Source: Mycobacterium sp. IS-3022 (lineage in GTDB: Bacteria > Actinomycetota > Actinomycetes > Mycobacteriales > Mycobacteriaceae). Taken from it: a DNA stretch of 64,000 nucleotides. The DNA lies in NCBI RefSeq assembly GCF_001500065.1, contig NZ_LQIN01000013.1, positions 1 through 64,000 of the forward strand, written 5' to 3'. The notes under the pieces were generated by a model that was not told where the DNA came from, searched no databases, and saw only the letters and a list, made by a program, of their open reading frames with translations. Below, piece after piece: positions 47,755 through 56,953 of this stretch (position 1 is its first letter; the number at the start of each line of letters is the position of its first letter). The position numbers and the translations under genes were made by a program.

Positions 47755-48036
47755 CTAACAGGCAGCGGGCGGCACCCACATCGACACTGCGGGCGGCACC
47801 CACGCGCACGGTCCGCCGTAATGCGGGCCGTTCCAGTAGGCCGGTCCGTCCCAGCGCGGACCACGGCCGCGGTCGTCCCAGTCGTCCCAGTCGTCCCACT
47901 TGTCGAGCTTCCACGTCATACCCGGTGTATTCGGTACCGGTTGCTCGGCGTTGGCCACACCCGAACCGACACCCAAGGCGGTGGCGGCCAGTGCGCCGAT
48001 GAGCGCGGCCTGCATCCCGATCCTCTTCACAACCAC
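47755..48036 (-). CDS. Small secreted Trp/Pro/Asp-rich protein
   Basis: The function is not recognised. The 93-residue product has a signal peptide (about 1-31, ending ANAEQ). The mature part carries a WDDWDDWDD repeat and then a Trp/Pro/Gly-rich segment with two cysteines (PCAWVPP and the terminal PAAC). Translation probably starts at the GTG at 48036, with GGAG six bases upstream; GTG 48030 and ATG 48015 are alternatives. It lies 76 bases after the MFS gene stop codon on the same strand. Confidence 0.65.
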   Translation of the reverse strand: MVVKRIGMQAALIGALAATALGVGSGVANAEQPVPNTPGMTWKLDKWDDWDDWDDRGRGPRWDGPAYWNGPHYGGPCAWVPPAVSMWVPPAAC

Positions 48037-48112
48037 AACGAAACTCCTACTACTGCAGCAAATTCATCGATTCCGACCCGGGGTCATTCTATCCCCTCGG
48101 TCGGGGAAGCGT

Positions 48113-49540
48113 TCAATGCCGTTGTGGTGTCGCGGTATTGGGGACGTGTGGCAAACGCGCGCTCCTCGTCGACGCCACCAACCCGAGCGCGGCCAGCACC
48201 GCGAAGCCCGCCAACAACCACCGAGCGGGCGTCGCGGTACCCGTCTCGGTCAGGTTCACGACGACACCGGCCAGCCCGGCGCCGAACGCACCGCAAATCA
48301 ACTGGACGGTGTTGATCGCGGCGGCCGCCGTCGGCCCCTCCGCCGGATCGTCGACCCGGCTCATCGCCCATGCCGACAGGTGCGGCCACGCGATGCCCAC
48401 CCCGGCGCCCGTCACCACCAGCGCCAGCGCCCAGACCGCAACTGCGGCGGGTGGGGCGTCGTCGCGCATGGTCGCCGCCGCCAGCGCGAGACCGGCGGCC
48501 ATCACGGCGGGCGCGACCGCGACGGTCCTCCTGATCATCCGCCCGTTGCCCATCGAGGCGCTGCCGATCTCGCCGACGGTCCAACCGAGCGCCAAACCGG
48601 CGCCGAGGAAGCCGGCGGCCACGGGCGTCAAGCCCGCCAGGCGCTGCCCGAACAGCGGCACGTACATGTCCGCCATCGTCGCGGCCATCAGCACGCCGAG
48701 GGATAGGTAGATCCACTTCAACGGCCCACGACCAAACGTGCTGGGCGGCAACACCGCCGCGGATAGCCGCCGGTCGACGAACAGAAACGCCGCCACCAGA
48801 ACGGCACCGAGGCCGAGTAGCGCAGCGGTGACCCGCGCGTCCCGAGGAACCCCGGCCGCGCTGACCGCCAACGCCGCGGCGCCCAACAGGATCAGCGACG
48901 GCACGGGGATCGGCGTGATCGGGATGTCGGCGCCGGCAACCCGCCGCGCGGGTAACGCCAACGGCACCAGCACGCCGATCGCCGCGGTCAGGATCGCGAG
49001 CACTCCGAATGCCCAACGCCACGAACCGAATTGGGAGAAGATCCCGCCGGCGGCCGGACCGAGCAGGGTGCCCACGCCCCACATCGCCGACACCAGCGCC
49101 GAGGCCTTGGTCCACAACCGTTCGGGCAGTGCGGTGTTGATCACCGCATAGCCCAACCCGGCCAACAGCCCACCGGCCAGCCCTTGCACCGTGCGGCCGA
49201 CCAGCAGCGCCTCCATGGTCGGCGCCGCGGCGCAGGCCACGCTGCCGGCGCCGAACACGCTGAGCGCCAGCAGGTATGAGGACCGAGGGCCGAGGCGCAT
49301 CAGCGTCGAGTGCACGGTGGTGGCCGCGACCACCGAGGCGACCAGGTACACCGTCGTCACCCACGCATACAACCGGTGCCCACCGATGTCGGCGACCGCG
49401 CTGGGCATCAGGCTGATGGTGAGGAACTCGTTGGTGGCGTACAGCGCGACCCCGCCGGCGAGCACGGTGCTGGCGCCGAGATACTTCGGCCCCAGCAGGT
49501 CACGCCAGCGGCCCGCGGTGGTCGTCGCTGTCTCGGTCAC
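48113..49540 (-). CDS. MFS drug-efflux-type transporter (Rv1634-like)
   Basis: This 475-residue protein has about 14 membrane segments, as in the DHA2 drug:proton antiporters. The loop motif A appears as LMRLGPRSSYLLAL and motif C as GLGYAV..GPAAGG near helix 5. Rv1634, also next to uvrB, is described as a fluoroquinolone-related efflux pump (recalled). The substrate here is unknown. It is on the same strand as uvrB, 48 bases after its stop. Confidence 0.9.
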   Translation of the reverse strand: MTETATTTAGRWRDLLGPKYLGASTVLAGGVALYATNEFLTISLMPSAVADIGGHRLYAWVTTVYLVASVVAATTVHSTLMRLGPRSSYLLALSVFGAGSVACAAAPTMEALLVGRTVQGLAGGLLAGLGYAVINTALPERLWTKASALVSAMWGVGTLLGPAAGGIFSQFGSWRWAFGVLAILTAAIGVLVPLALPARRVAGADIPITPIPVPSLILLGAAALAVSAAGVPRDARVTAALLGLGAVLVAAFLFVDRRLSAAVLPPSTFGRGPLKWIYLSLGVLMAATMADMYVPLFGQRLAGLTPVAAGFLGAGLALGWTVGEIGSASMGNGRMIRRTVAVAPAVMAAGLALAAATMRDDAPPAAVAVWALALVVTGAGVGIAWPHLSAWAMSRVDDPAEGPTAAAAINTVQLICGAFGAGLAGVVVNLTETGTATPARWLLAGFAVLAALGLVASTRSARLPHVPNTATPQRH

Positions 49541-49588
49541 CCGATCACGCTATGAGCTGAACCGCACTTGAGGTCAAGCCGTCCGGGA

Positions 49589-51739
49589 TCACTTCAGGCC
49601 CGCGGCGTCCATGCCGCGCAGTTCCTTCTTCAGGTCGGCGATCTCGTCACGAATCCGCGCGGCCAACTCGAACTGCAGGTCGCGGGCCGCGGTCATCATC
49701 TGTTCGGTGAGATCTCTGATGAGGTCGGCCAATTCGGCGCGCGGCATGTTCGACGTGTCGCGCCCCTCGATGATCCCGGCGCTGACTGCGCGGCCTGGCT
49801 CGCCCTGTGCACGGCGTCCGCGGGAGGCGTTGCGACCGGAGCCGCCGACCTCGACATCGTCGGCCTCGCGGTACACCTGATCGAGGATGTCGGCGATCTT
49901 CTTGCGCAACGGCTTCGGGTCGATGCCGTGCTCCTTGTTGTAGGCGATCTGCTTGGCACGACGCCGCTCGGTCTCGTCGATGGCTTCCTTCATCGAATCG
50001 GTGATCTTGTCCGCGTACATGTGCACCTCACCGGACACATTGCGCGCGGCGCGTCCGATGGTCTGGATCAGGCTGCGCGGAGACCGCAGGAACCCTTCCT
50101 TGTCGGCGTCGAGGATCGCGACCAGCGACACCTCGGGCAGGTCCAACCCCTCGCGCAGCAGGTTGATCCCGACCAGCACGTCGTACTCACCGAGGCGCAA
50201 CTGCCGGAGCAACTCGACCCGGCGCAGCGTGTCCACCTCGGAGTGCAGGTACCGCACCCGGATGCCCATCTCGAGCAGGTAGTCGGTGAGGTCTTCGGCC
50301 ATCTTCTTGGTCAACGTGGTGACCAGGACCCGCTCGTCGCGCTCCGTGCGCTTGCGGATCTCCCCGATCAGGTCGTCGATCTGGCCCTTCGTCGGCTTGA
50401 CCAACACCTGGGGATCGACCAGGCCGGTGGGACGGATGACCTGCTCGACGAATTCCCCGCCGGTCTGACTCATCTCATACGGCCCGGGCGTCGCAGACAG
50501 GTACACCGTCTGACCGATCCTGTCGGCGAACTCCTCCCAGGTGAGCGGGCGGTTGTCCACCGCCGAGGGCAGCCGGAAACCGAAGTCGACGAGGTTGCGC
50601 TTGCGCGACATGTCGCCCTCGTACATCCCGCCGATCTGCGGCACCGTCACGTGCGACTCGTCGACGACGAGCAGGAAGTCCTCGGGGAAGTAGTCCAGCA
50701 GCGTCGCGGGCGCGGATCCGGCCGGCCTGCCGTCGATGTGGCGCGAGTAGTTCTCGATGCCCGAGCAGAAGCCGACCTGGCGCATCATCTCGACGTCGTA
50801 GTTCGTGCGCATCCGCAGCCGCTGGGCCTCCAACAGCTTGCCCTGGCCCTCCAACTCGGCCAGCCGCTCCTCGAGTTCCTGCTCGATGGTCGAGATCGCG
50901 TGCGCCATCCGCTCCGGCCCCGCGACGTAGTGCGTCGCCGGGAAGATCCGCAGCGAGTCGACCTTGCGCACCACGTCACCGGTCAGCGGATGCAGGTAGT
51001 ACAGCTCCTCGATCTCGTCCCCGAAGAACTCGATGCGGACGGCCAGCTCCTCGTACGACGGGATGATCTCCACGGTGTCGCCGCGCACCCGGAACGACCC
51101 GCGAGTGAACGCCATGTCGTTGCGGGTGTACTGGACGTCGACCAGCAGGCGCAGCAGCGCGTCGCGCGGCACCTCCTGGCCGACTCGCAGCTCCACCGAC
51201 CGGTCCAGGTACGACTGCGGGGTGCCCAGACCGTAGATGCACGACACCGACGCGACCACGACCACATCGCGGCGCGACAACAGGCTCGACGTCGCGGAGT
51301 GCCGCAACCGCTCGACGTCGTCGTTGATCGAGCTGTCCTTCTCGATGTAGGTGTCGGTCTGGGCGATGTAGGCCTCGGGCTGGTAGTAGTCGTAGTACGA
51401 GACGAAGTACTCGACTGCGTTGTGCGGCAACATCTCCCGCAACTCGTTGGCCATCTGCGCCGCGAGCGTCTTGTTCGGCTCCATCACCAGAGTCGGCCGC
51501 TGCACCCGCTCGATGAGCCACGCCGTCGTGGCGGATTTGCCCGTGCCGGTGGCGCCCAGCAGCACCACATCGTGCTCGCCCGACTTGATCCGGCGCTCCA
51601 ACTCGTCGATCGCGGCGGGCTGGTCCCCGGCGGGCGCATACGGGCTGACCACCTCGAAGCGGCCGCCGGTGCGCACAATCGAGTCGACCGGGCGGTACTC
51701 CGAGTGCGCGAGCACGGGGTGTTCAGTAGCGAAGGCCAT
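49589..51739 (-). CDS. uvrB: Excinuclease ABC subunit B
   Basis: UvrB verifies DNA damage and recruits UvrC. The 716-residue helicase-like protein has Walker A GATGTGKS (62-69), the beta-hairpin region [11 protein letters not shown], helicase motifs to about residue 590, and the C-terminal UVR motif (about 665-705). The ATG at 51739 begins the conserved [10 protein letters not shown]. It is divergent from the DUF402 gene. Confidence 0.97.
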   Translation of the reverse strand: MAFATEHPVLAHSEYRPVDSIVRTGGRFEVVSPYAPAGDQPAAIDELERRIKSGEHDVVLLGATGTGKSATTAWLIERVQRPTLVMEPNKTLAAQMANELREMLPHNAVEYFVSYYDYYQPEAYIAQTDTYIEKDSSINDDVERLRHSATSSLLSRRDVVVVASVSCIYGLGTPQSYLDRSVELRVGQEVPRDALLRLLVDVQYTRNDMAFTRGSFRVRGDTVEIIPSYEELAVRIEFFGDEIEELYYLHPLTGDVVRKVDSLRIFPATHYVAGPERMAHAISTIEQELEERLAELEGQGKLLEAQRLRMRTNYDVEMMRQVGFCSGIENYSRHIDGRPAGSAPATLLDYFPEDFLLVVDESHVTVPQIGGMYEGDMSRKRNLVDFGFRLPSAVDNRPLTWEEFADRIGQTVYLSATPGPYEMSQTGGEFVEQVIRPTGLVDPQVLVKPTKGQIDDLIGEIRKRTERDERVLVTTLTKKMAEDLTDYLLEMGIRVRYLHSEVDTLRRVELLRQLRLGEYDVLVGINLLREGLDLPEVSLVAILDADKEGFLRSPRSLIQTIGRAARNVSGEVHMYADKITDSMKEAIDETERRRAKQIAYNKEHGIDPKPLRKKIADILDQVYREADDVEVGGSGRNASRGRRAQGEPGRAVSAGIIEGRDTSNMPRAELADLIRDLTEQMMTAARDLQFELAARIRDEIADLKKELRGMDAAGLK

Positions 51740-51896
51740 AATGCACCAGGTTAAGCGTGCGGACCGACAACTTCATTCCCCGTGGCGGCGGCCGCCCCCA
51801 CCGACGGCCCGGTGCCCCTATCCTTGACCCATCCACGCTCCCAAGCACGAGACGTTCGACCTGCGCGCCCACACCAACACCGATCCGAAGGGCATC

Positions 51897-52331
51897 GTGC
51901 GGGCCGTCGAGATCTACACGGTCCGGCCCTGGGGCCTCTACATGGCTCGCCCGGCTCCCGGCCGTGCCCAGTTCCACTACCTCGAATCATGGCTGCTGCC
52001 GTCGCTACGGCTGCGTGCGACGGTGTTCCACTTCAACCCGGGACACGAACTGGACCAGGACTATTACCTCGATGTCGGGCGCTACACGCCCGGGCGGGAC
52101 GTCTGGCATTCCGAGGACCACTACCTCGACCTGGTGGTCCGCACCGGCGAGGGGGTCGAACTCTGCGACGTCGACGAACTGCTCACCGCGGTGCGGCACA
52201 ACCTGCTGACCCCGGAGACCGGCGAGCAGGCGGTACAGGCCGCGGTGTCAGCGATCGACGGGCTGTCGCGGCACGGATACGACCTGAACCGGTGGCTGGC
52301 CAGTCAAGGCATGCCGCTGACCTGGAAATGA
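51897..52331 (+). CDS. DUF402 domain-containing protein (Rv1632c-like)
   Basis: This 144-residue protein is a DUF402 (FomD-like barrel) member: PWGLYMARP, FHFNPGHELDQDYYLDVG and EDHYLDLVVRTGEG are recognisable. The function is unknown; some DUF402 proteins are nucleotide phosphatases. GTG 51897 is the first standard start. However, coding-like sequence (HAPKHETFDLRAHTNTDPKG) continues upstream in frame to an ATC at 51831, directly after a stop codon. TATCCT lies just before that ATC, so the true start may be 51831, giving 166 residues. Confidence 0.8.
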   Translation: MRAVEIYTVRPWGLYMARPAPGRAQFHYLESWLLPSLRLRATVFHFNPGHELDQDYYLDVGRYTPGRDVWHSEDHYLDLVVRTGEGVELCDVDELLTAVRHNLLTPETGEQAVQAAVSAIDGLSRHGYDLNRWLASQGMPLTWK

Positions 52332-52375
52332 TCATGAATTTGTCCGGATCGCGACGAACGGTAGTCTCTGATCAC

Positions 52376-52897
52376 GTGAATCCCATCCAACGCACGCCTT
52401 TCGCCGCCTCGGTCGCTGCGGGGGCCGTGCTGGTGGGCGCCCTGGTGGCCCCAGCGATCGCGTCGGGTCAGCCGGTCGATTCCGACACCGAGGTGGCGCC
52501 GCCCGCCCAGCCCAAAATCCTGCACAACGTCATCTACCGCGCGCGGGCCGACGGCACGTCCCGCGGCGCGGTCGTCGCGTACAAGATGGACGACCAGAAC
52601 GTCAACAGCGCGCAACCCACGCTGCTGCCCGGTCAGACGTTCGAGGTCAACGCGGTGCTGGCGGACCCAAAGCTGGCCGGCATGGAGATTTCGATCGAAT
52701 GGCCGTACGGGTCGAACCTGCACTGCGAGATCCTCGTCGACGACCAGATCGTCGCCAAGGCCGATCAGTTCATCGCGCCGCGGTTGCTCCGGCCGAAGGA
52801 CGATCCGATGTACGGAGTGCTGCAATGCGGTGCGCCGCTGAATCTTCCGATGGACGGCGCTCCGGCCGCCGGTGTGAGCGCGCCGCCGCAGGCCTAA
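52376..52897 (+). CDS. Secreted hypothetical protein
   Basis: The function is not recognised. The 173-residue product has a signal peptide (about 1-32, cleavage near AIASG) and a compact mature domain with two cysteines (LHCEIL, LQCGAPL), followed by a Pro/Ala-rich end. GTG 52376 follows TAGTCT by eight bases, fitting a leaderless mRNA. An ATG at 52328 overlapping the DUF402 stop as ATGA would give a longer, more basic N-terminus and is the alternative. It is convergent with coaE. Confidence 0.72.
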   Translation: MNPIQRTPFAASVAAGAVLVGALVAPAIASGQPVDSDTEVAPPAQPKILHNVIYRARADGTSRGAVVAYKMDDQNVNSAQPTLLPGQTFEVNAVLADPKLAGMEISIEWPYGSNLHCEILVDDQIVAKADQFIAPRLLRPKDDPMYGVLQCGAPLNLPMDGAPAAGVSAPPQA

Positions 52898-52909
52898 GCT
52901 CCGCGGACC

Positions 52910-54133
52910 TCAGGGCCGCCACCCGGTGGCGTCCGCCCACTCCCACGCCCGCCGGTATGCGTCGGGGAACCACGGCTCTTTCGCGTCGGCGTAGGCGCCG
53001 ACCTCGGTGTGTCCCTGGGCGGCGACCTGCCGCTTCAACATGAGGTAGTCGGCCTGGGCACCTGGATCGGCGCGTAACCAGTCGACGAAGAGCAGCGCGA
53101 ACTGCTGGCCCGGCCAGCCGTCGACCCGCAGATGGACGTTCGTCGGCCGACCGGGATCGGCCGAGCAATGAAATCGCTTGCGCCACAGCGCTTCATCGCC
53201 GGTGTGGTCGAACTCGGCGACCGTGCTGCGGGCGTCCGGCTTGCCGACATCGGCGGTGATCGGCCTGCAGACGTACCCGGCCGTCGTCAACGCCTCGCGC
53301 AGTTCGTCGGCGACCTCGAGCGAGCCGACCGTCACCTGCACGTCGATTACGTCCTTGGCGTCCAGTCCGGGTACCGCCGTGGAACCGATGTGGTCGATGC
53401 GCGCGGCGCGGTGCCCGCAGGCCGTGTTGAGCCGCGCCAGGATGCGCCGTGCCTGGTCGGGCCATGTCGGGTCGTAGGGCACCAGAACCGGTTCCGCGTG
53501 TGCGGGCCGATTCTCGTGCAGGTTGTGCGCGAACGGCAGGATCCGTTCCTGCCACAGCGCTCGCGCCGCGCCGACCAGCTGTGCTGTGCTGCCCGAGTTG
53601 TCCAGCCACACGTCAGCAACGGCACGGCGCTGTTCCTCGGTGGCTTGCGCGGCGATCCGGGCCCGGGCGTCTTCTTCGCTGAAGCCGCGGTGCTCGATCA
53701 ACCGCTTCACCCGCAGATCCTCGTCCGCGTGCACGATCACCACCAACGGAAACATCGGTGCCATACCGGATTCGACAAGCAGCGGGATGTCCTCGACGAT
53801 CACGGCGTCCTCGGCCGCAGCCGCGATCAACTCCGATCGGCGCTGCGCGACCAGCGGATGGACGATCCCGTTGAGGGTCTTGCGCTTCTCCTCGTCGCTG
53901 AACGCGATCGCGGCGAGGGCCGGGCGGTTCAACGCCCCAGCCGACGGTCCGTCGCCGTGCAGGATCTGCTCGCCGAACGCGTCGACCAGCTTGGCCAGCC
54001 CCTCTGTCCCCGGCTCGACGACCTCGCGGGCGATCACGTCGCCGTCGACGACGATCCCCCCGAGTTCACTGAACGTCGCGGACACGGTCGATTTCCCGGC
54101 GCCGATACCGCCGGAGAGCCCAATGCGCAGCAC
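52910..54133 (-). CDS. coaE: Dephospho-CoA kinase fused to a GrpB (UPF0157) domain
   Basis: CoaE performs the last step of coenzyme A synthesis. The first 200 residues are the kinase: Walker A GGIGAGKST (8-16), VVDGDVIAREV, and the lid LIEHRGFSEEDARARI. Residues about 215-405 form a GrpB/UPF0157 nucleotidyltransferase-like domain (DHIGSTAVPGLDAKDVIDVQ). This 407-residue fusion is normal for mycobacteria (Rv1631). The role of the second domain is not established. It lies 29 bases after rpsA on the same strand. Confidence 0.95.
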   Translation of the reverse strand: MLRIGLSGGIGAGKSTVSATFSELGGIVVDGDVIAREVVEPGTEGLAKLVDAFGEQILHGDGPSAGALNRPALAAIAFSDEEKRKTLNGIVHPLVAQRRSELIAAAAEDAVIVEDIPLLVESGMAPMFPLVVIVHADEDLRVKRLIEHRGFSEEDARARIAAQATEEQRRAVADVWLDNSGSTAQLVGAARALWQERILPFAHNLHENRPAHAEPVLVPYDPTWPDQARRILARLNTACGHRAARIDHIGSTAVPGLDAKDVIDVQVTVGSLEVADELREALTTAGYVCRPITADVGKPDARSTVAEFDHTGDEALWRKRFHCSADPGRPTNVHLRVDGWPGQQFALLFVDWLRADPGAQADYLMLKRQVAAQGHTEVGAYADAKEPWFPDAYRRAWEWADATGWRP

Positions 54134-54162
54134 CGCCCCAGTCTGTCAGGGTGCCGAACGCG

Positions 54163-55608
54163 TTATGCGTTGCCTGCGAGCTTCTCCCGCAGCGCCGCGA
54201 GTTGGGCGTCGCTGGCCAGCGATCCGCCCGACGACTGCTCCTCGCCACGCGACGTTCCGTTCGACGATGAGGATGCCTCCGCGGCGTCTGCCTCAGCAGC
54301 GGCGAACTTCTCCATCTGCGCGGTGTGCATCTTGTGCCGGCGCTCGGCCTCGGCGTAGCGGGACTCCCACTCCTCACGCTGCTTCTCGAAACCCTCGAGC
54401 CACTCGTTGGTCTCGGAGTCGAAGCCCTCCGGGAAGATGTAGTTGCCCTGCTCGTCGTAGCTGTCGGCCATGCCGTACTTCGACGGGTCGAACTCCTCGG
54501 TGTAGTCCTCGTTGGCCTGCTTGAGGCTCAGCGAGATACGGCGCCGCTCCAGGTCGATGTCGATGACCTTGACCATCGCGTCGTCGCCGACCTGCACCAC
54601 CTGGTCCGGGACCTCGACGTGGCGCTCGGAAAGCTCGGAGATGTGCACCAGACCCTCGATGCCCTCCTCGACGCGGACGAACGCACCGAACGGCACCAGC
54701 TTGGTGACCTTGCCCGGCACGATCTGGCCGATCGCGTGGGTGCGGGCGAAGTGCCGCCACGGGTCTTCCTGAGTCGCCTTGAGCGACAACGAAACCCGCT
54801 CGCGGTCCATGTCGACGTCGAGTACCTCGACGGTGACCTCGTCGCCCACCTGGACCACCTCGGACGGGTGGTCGATGTGCTTCCAGGACAGCTCGGAGAC
54901 GTGCACCAGGCCGTCGACACCGCCGAGGTCGACGAACGCGCCGAAGTTGACGATGCTGCTGACCACGCCCTTGCGGATGGCGCCCTTCTGCAGCTGGTTG
55001 AGGAACTCGCTGCGCACCTCGGACTGGGTCTGCTCCAGCCAGGCGCGGCGGCTCAGCACCACGTTGTTGCGGTTCTTGTCCAGCTCGATGATCTTGGCCT
55101 CGATCTCCTTGCCGATGTACGGCTGCAGATCGCGGACGCGGCGCATCTCGACCAGCGACGCGGGCAGGAAGCCACGCAGGCCGATGTCGAGGATCAGGCC
55201 GCCCTTGACGACCTCGATGACGGTGCCCTTGACGGCCTCGTCCTTCTCTTTGAGCTCTTCGATGGTGCCCCAGGCGCGCTCATACTGGGCGCGCTTCTTG
55301 GACAGGATCAGGCGGCCTTCCTTGTCCTCCTTGGTGAGGACCAGAGCCTCGACCTCATCGCCCACGGAAACGACCTCGTTGGGGTCGACGTCGTGCTTGA
55401 TGGAGAGCTCACGGGACGGGATGACGCCTTCGGTCTTGTAACCGATGTCGAGCAGGACTTCGTCACGGTCAACCTTGACGATCGTCCCTTCGACGATGTC
55501 GCCATCGTTGAAGTACTTGATGGTCTTGTCGATGGCGGCGAGAAAGTCCTCGCTCGAGCCGATGTCGTTGACGGCTACTTGCGGCGAGGTGACGGAGGGA
55601 CTTGGCAT
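54163..55608 (-). CDS. rpsA: 30S ribosomal protein S1
   Basis: S1 helps bind mRNA to the ribosome. The 481-residue mycobacterial form has four S1 RNA-binding repeats (about 36-105, 123-190, 208-278, 295-365), then a charged helical and Ser-rich C-terminal tail. The ATG at 55608 matches the conserved MPSPSVTSPQVAVNDIG. Open frame continues upstream but is not conserved. The tail region corresponds to that linked to pyrazinoic acid in M. tuberculosis. The 55609-55782 gap contains the divergent promoters. Confidence 0.97.
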   Translation of the reverse strand: MPSPSVTSPQVAVNDIGSSEDFLAAIDKTIKYFNDGDIVEGTIVKVDRDEVLLDIGYKTEGVIPSRELSIKHDVDPNEVVSVGDEVEALVLTKEDKEGRLILSKKRAQYERAWGTIEELKEKDEAVKGTVIEVVKGGLILDIGLRGFLPASLVEMRRVRDLQPYIGKEIEAKIIELDKNRNNVVLSRRAWLEQTQSEVRSEFLNQLQKGAIRKGVVSSIVNFGAFVDLGGVDGLVHVSELSWKHIDHPSEVVQVGDEVTVEVLDVDMDRERVSLSLKATQEDPWRHFARTHAIGQIVPGKVTKLVPFGAFVRVEEGIEGLVHISELSERHVEVPDQVVQVGDDAMVKVIDIDLERRRISLSLKQANEDYTEEFDPSKYGMADSYDEQGNYIFPEGFDSETNEWLEGFEKQREEWESRYAEAERRHKMHTAQMEKFAAAEADAAEASSSSNGTSRGEEQSSGGSLASDAQLAALREKLAGNA

Positions 55609-55782
55609 GTGGTGGGTTGCTCCGGACAGGTTTGATCGTAGGGACAGTTGTTTATTGGTGTTACCCGCCGCAGAAGAATGCAAAAACCACAGACAGGTAC
55701 CGGTAGAGGTTACTCGACTGGGCACATGCTGGACAAACCCGGTCCCCAGCCTGTTGCGCGGCGCTCGCTACCCTGACTTCTC

Positions 55783-56940
55783 GTGTCCTACGCCGGCGCG
55801 CCCCAGTCCTGGCCGATTCAGCCGCCGTTCCAGCGCAAGGTGCGAAAGGTCGGGGCGCCGCTTGCGGTCCTCATCCTGCTCGGCACCGTGGCGGGGCTGA
55901 TCATCGTCGGGCTGACCGCCCTCAACCCGGTCGGCGCCGGGATCGGGCTGGTGCTGTCGAGCCTGACCATGGTGCTGGTGCTGCTGGCCTACGTGTGGCT
56001 GGACCGCTTCGAGCCGGAGCCGCCGCGGCTGTTGATCTTCGCGTTCTTGTGGGGCGCCTCGGTTGCCGTGGTGCTGTCGGTGCTTCTCGGGCTCTTCTTC
56101 GAATCCCTGATCGTGACCGGCGGAACCGATGAGGTCAGCTGGGTATCGGTGGCCGTCATCGCACCGGTGATCGAGGAAGCGGCAAAGGGTACGTTTCTGC
56201 TGTTCATGATGACCGGTCGGCGCCGCAACGAACTCAACTCGTTGACCGACTGCCTGGTCTATGCCGGGCTGGTCGGCGCCGGTTTCGCCTGGCTCGAGGA
56301 CATCCTCTACATCGCCAGCGGCGAATCGCTCGGCGATTCGCTGCTCACCGCGGCATTGCGACTGGTCATGGCGCCGTTCGCGCATTCGCTGTTCACCACG
56401 TTTCTCGGGATCGGCGTCTATTTCGCGCTGCACCACCGCAACGCGCTGACCCGGGCGGGTTACATCGGTCTGGGCTACCTGGCCGCGGTCGTCATGCACG
56501 GGCTGTGGAACGGCTCGTCGCTGCTGGGCATCGGGTGGTATTTCGCGGTCTACCTGTTCTGGATGGTCCCGATCTTCGCGATGGTGATCGTGCTCGGCGT
56601 GCAGGGCCGGCGCCGCGAGCAGACCATTGTCGCGGCCAAGCTGCCCGGCATGGTGGCCGCGGGCCTCGTGACGCCGAACGAGGCCACCTGGCTGGGTTCG
56701 TTGCGGCACCGCAAGCAGGCCGTCGCGTTGGCCACCCGCCAGGGCGGACGACCCGCGGGCAAGGCGGTCAAGCGGTTCGCAGCCCAGGTCGTCGAGTTGG
56801 CCTTCGTGCGGGATCGCATCGACCGCGGCTTCGGCGACCAGCGGGTGTTCGCGATGCAGACCGAGGAGGCCTACGCCGTGCACGCGGCGCGGGCGGCCGC
56901 TCCGATGCTGCAGTGGCTGACCGCTTACCGCGCTTCCTGA
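55783..56940 (+). CDS. PrsW-family intramembrane metalloprotease-like protein
   Basis: This 385-residue protein has about eight membrane helices and the PrsW motifs in order: PVIEEAAKG (EE), FAWLEDILY, APFAHSLFTTFLG and MHGLWNGS, which carry the predicted metal ligands. PrsW cleaves an anti-sigma factor in Bacillus; the target here is unknown. The C-terminal about 110 residues are cytosolic and soluble. The GTG at 55783 follows TACCCT by eight bases, fitting a leaderless mRNA. It is divergent from rpsA and convergent with the carotenoid oxygenase gene. Confidence 0.85.
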   Translation: MSYAGAPQSWPIQPPFQRKVRKVGAPLAVLILLGTVAGLIIVGLTALNPVGAGIGLVLSSLTMVLVLLAYVWLDRFEPEPPRLLIFAFLWGASVAVVLSVLLGLFFESLIVTGGTDEVSWVSVAVIAPVIEEAAKGTFLLFMMTGRRRNELNSLTDCLVYAGLVGAGFAWLEDILYIASGESLGDSLLTAALRLVMAPFAHSLFTTFLGIGVYFALHHRNALTRAGYIGLGYLAAVVMHGLWNGSSLLGIGWYFAVYLFWMVPIFAMVIVLGVQGRRREQTIVAAKLPGMVAAGLVTPNEATWLGSLRHRKQAVALATRQGGRPAGKAVKRFAAQVVELAFVRDRIDRGFGDQRVFAMQTEEAYAVHAARAAAPMLQWLTAYRAS

Positions 56941-56953
56941 AGCTGGGTGCCCT

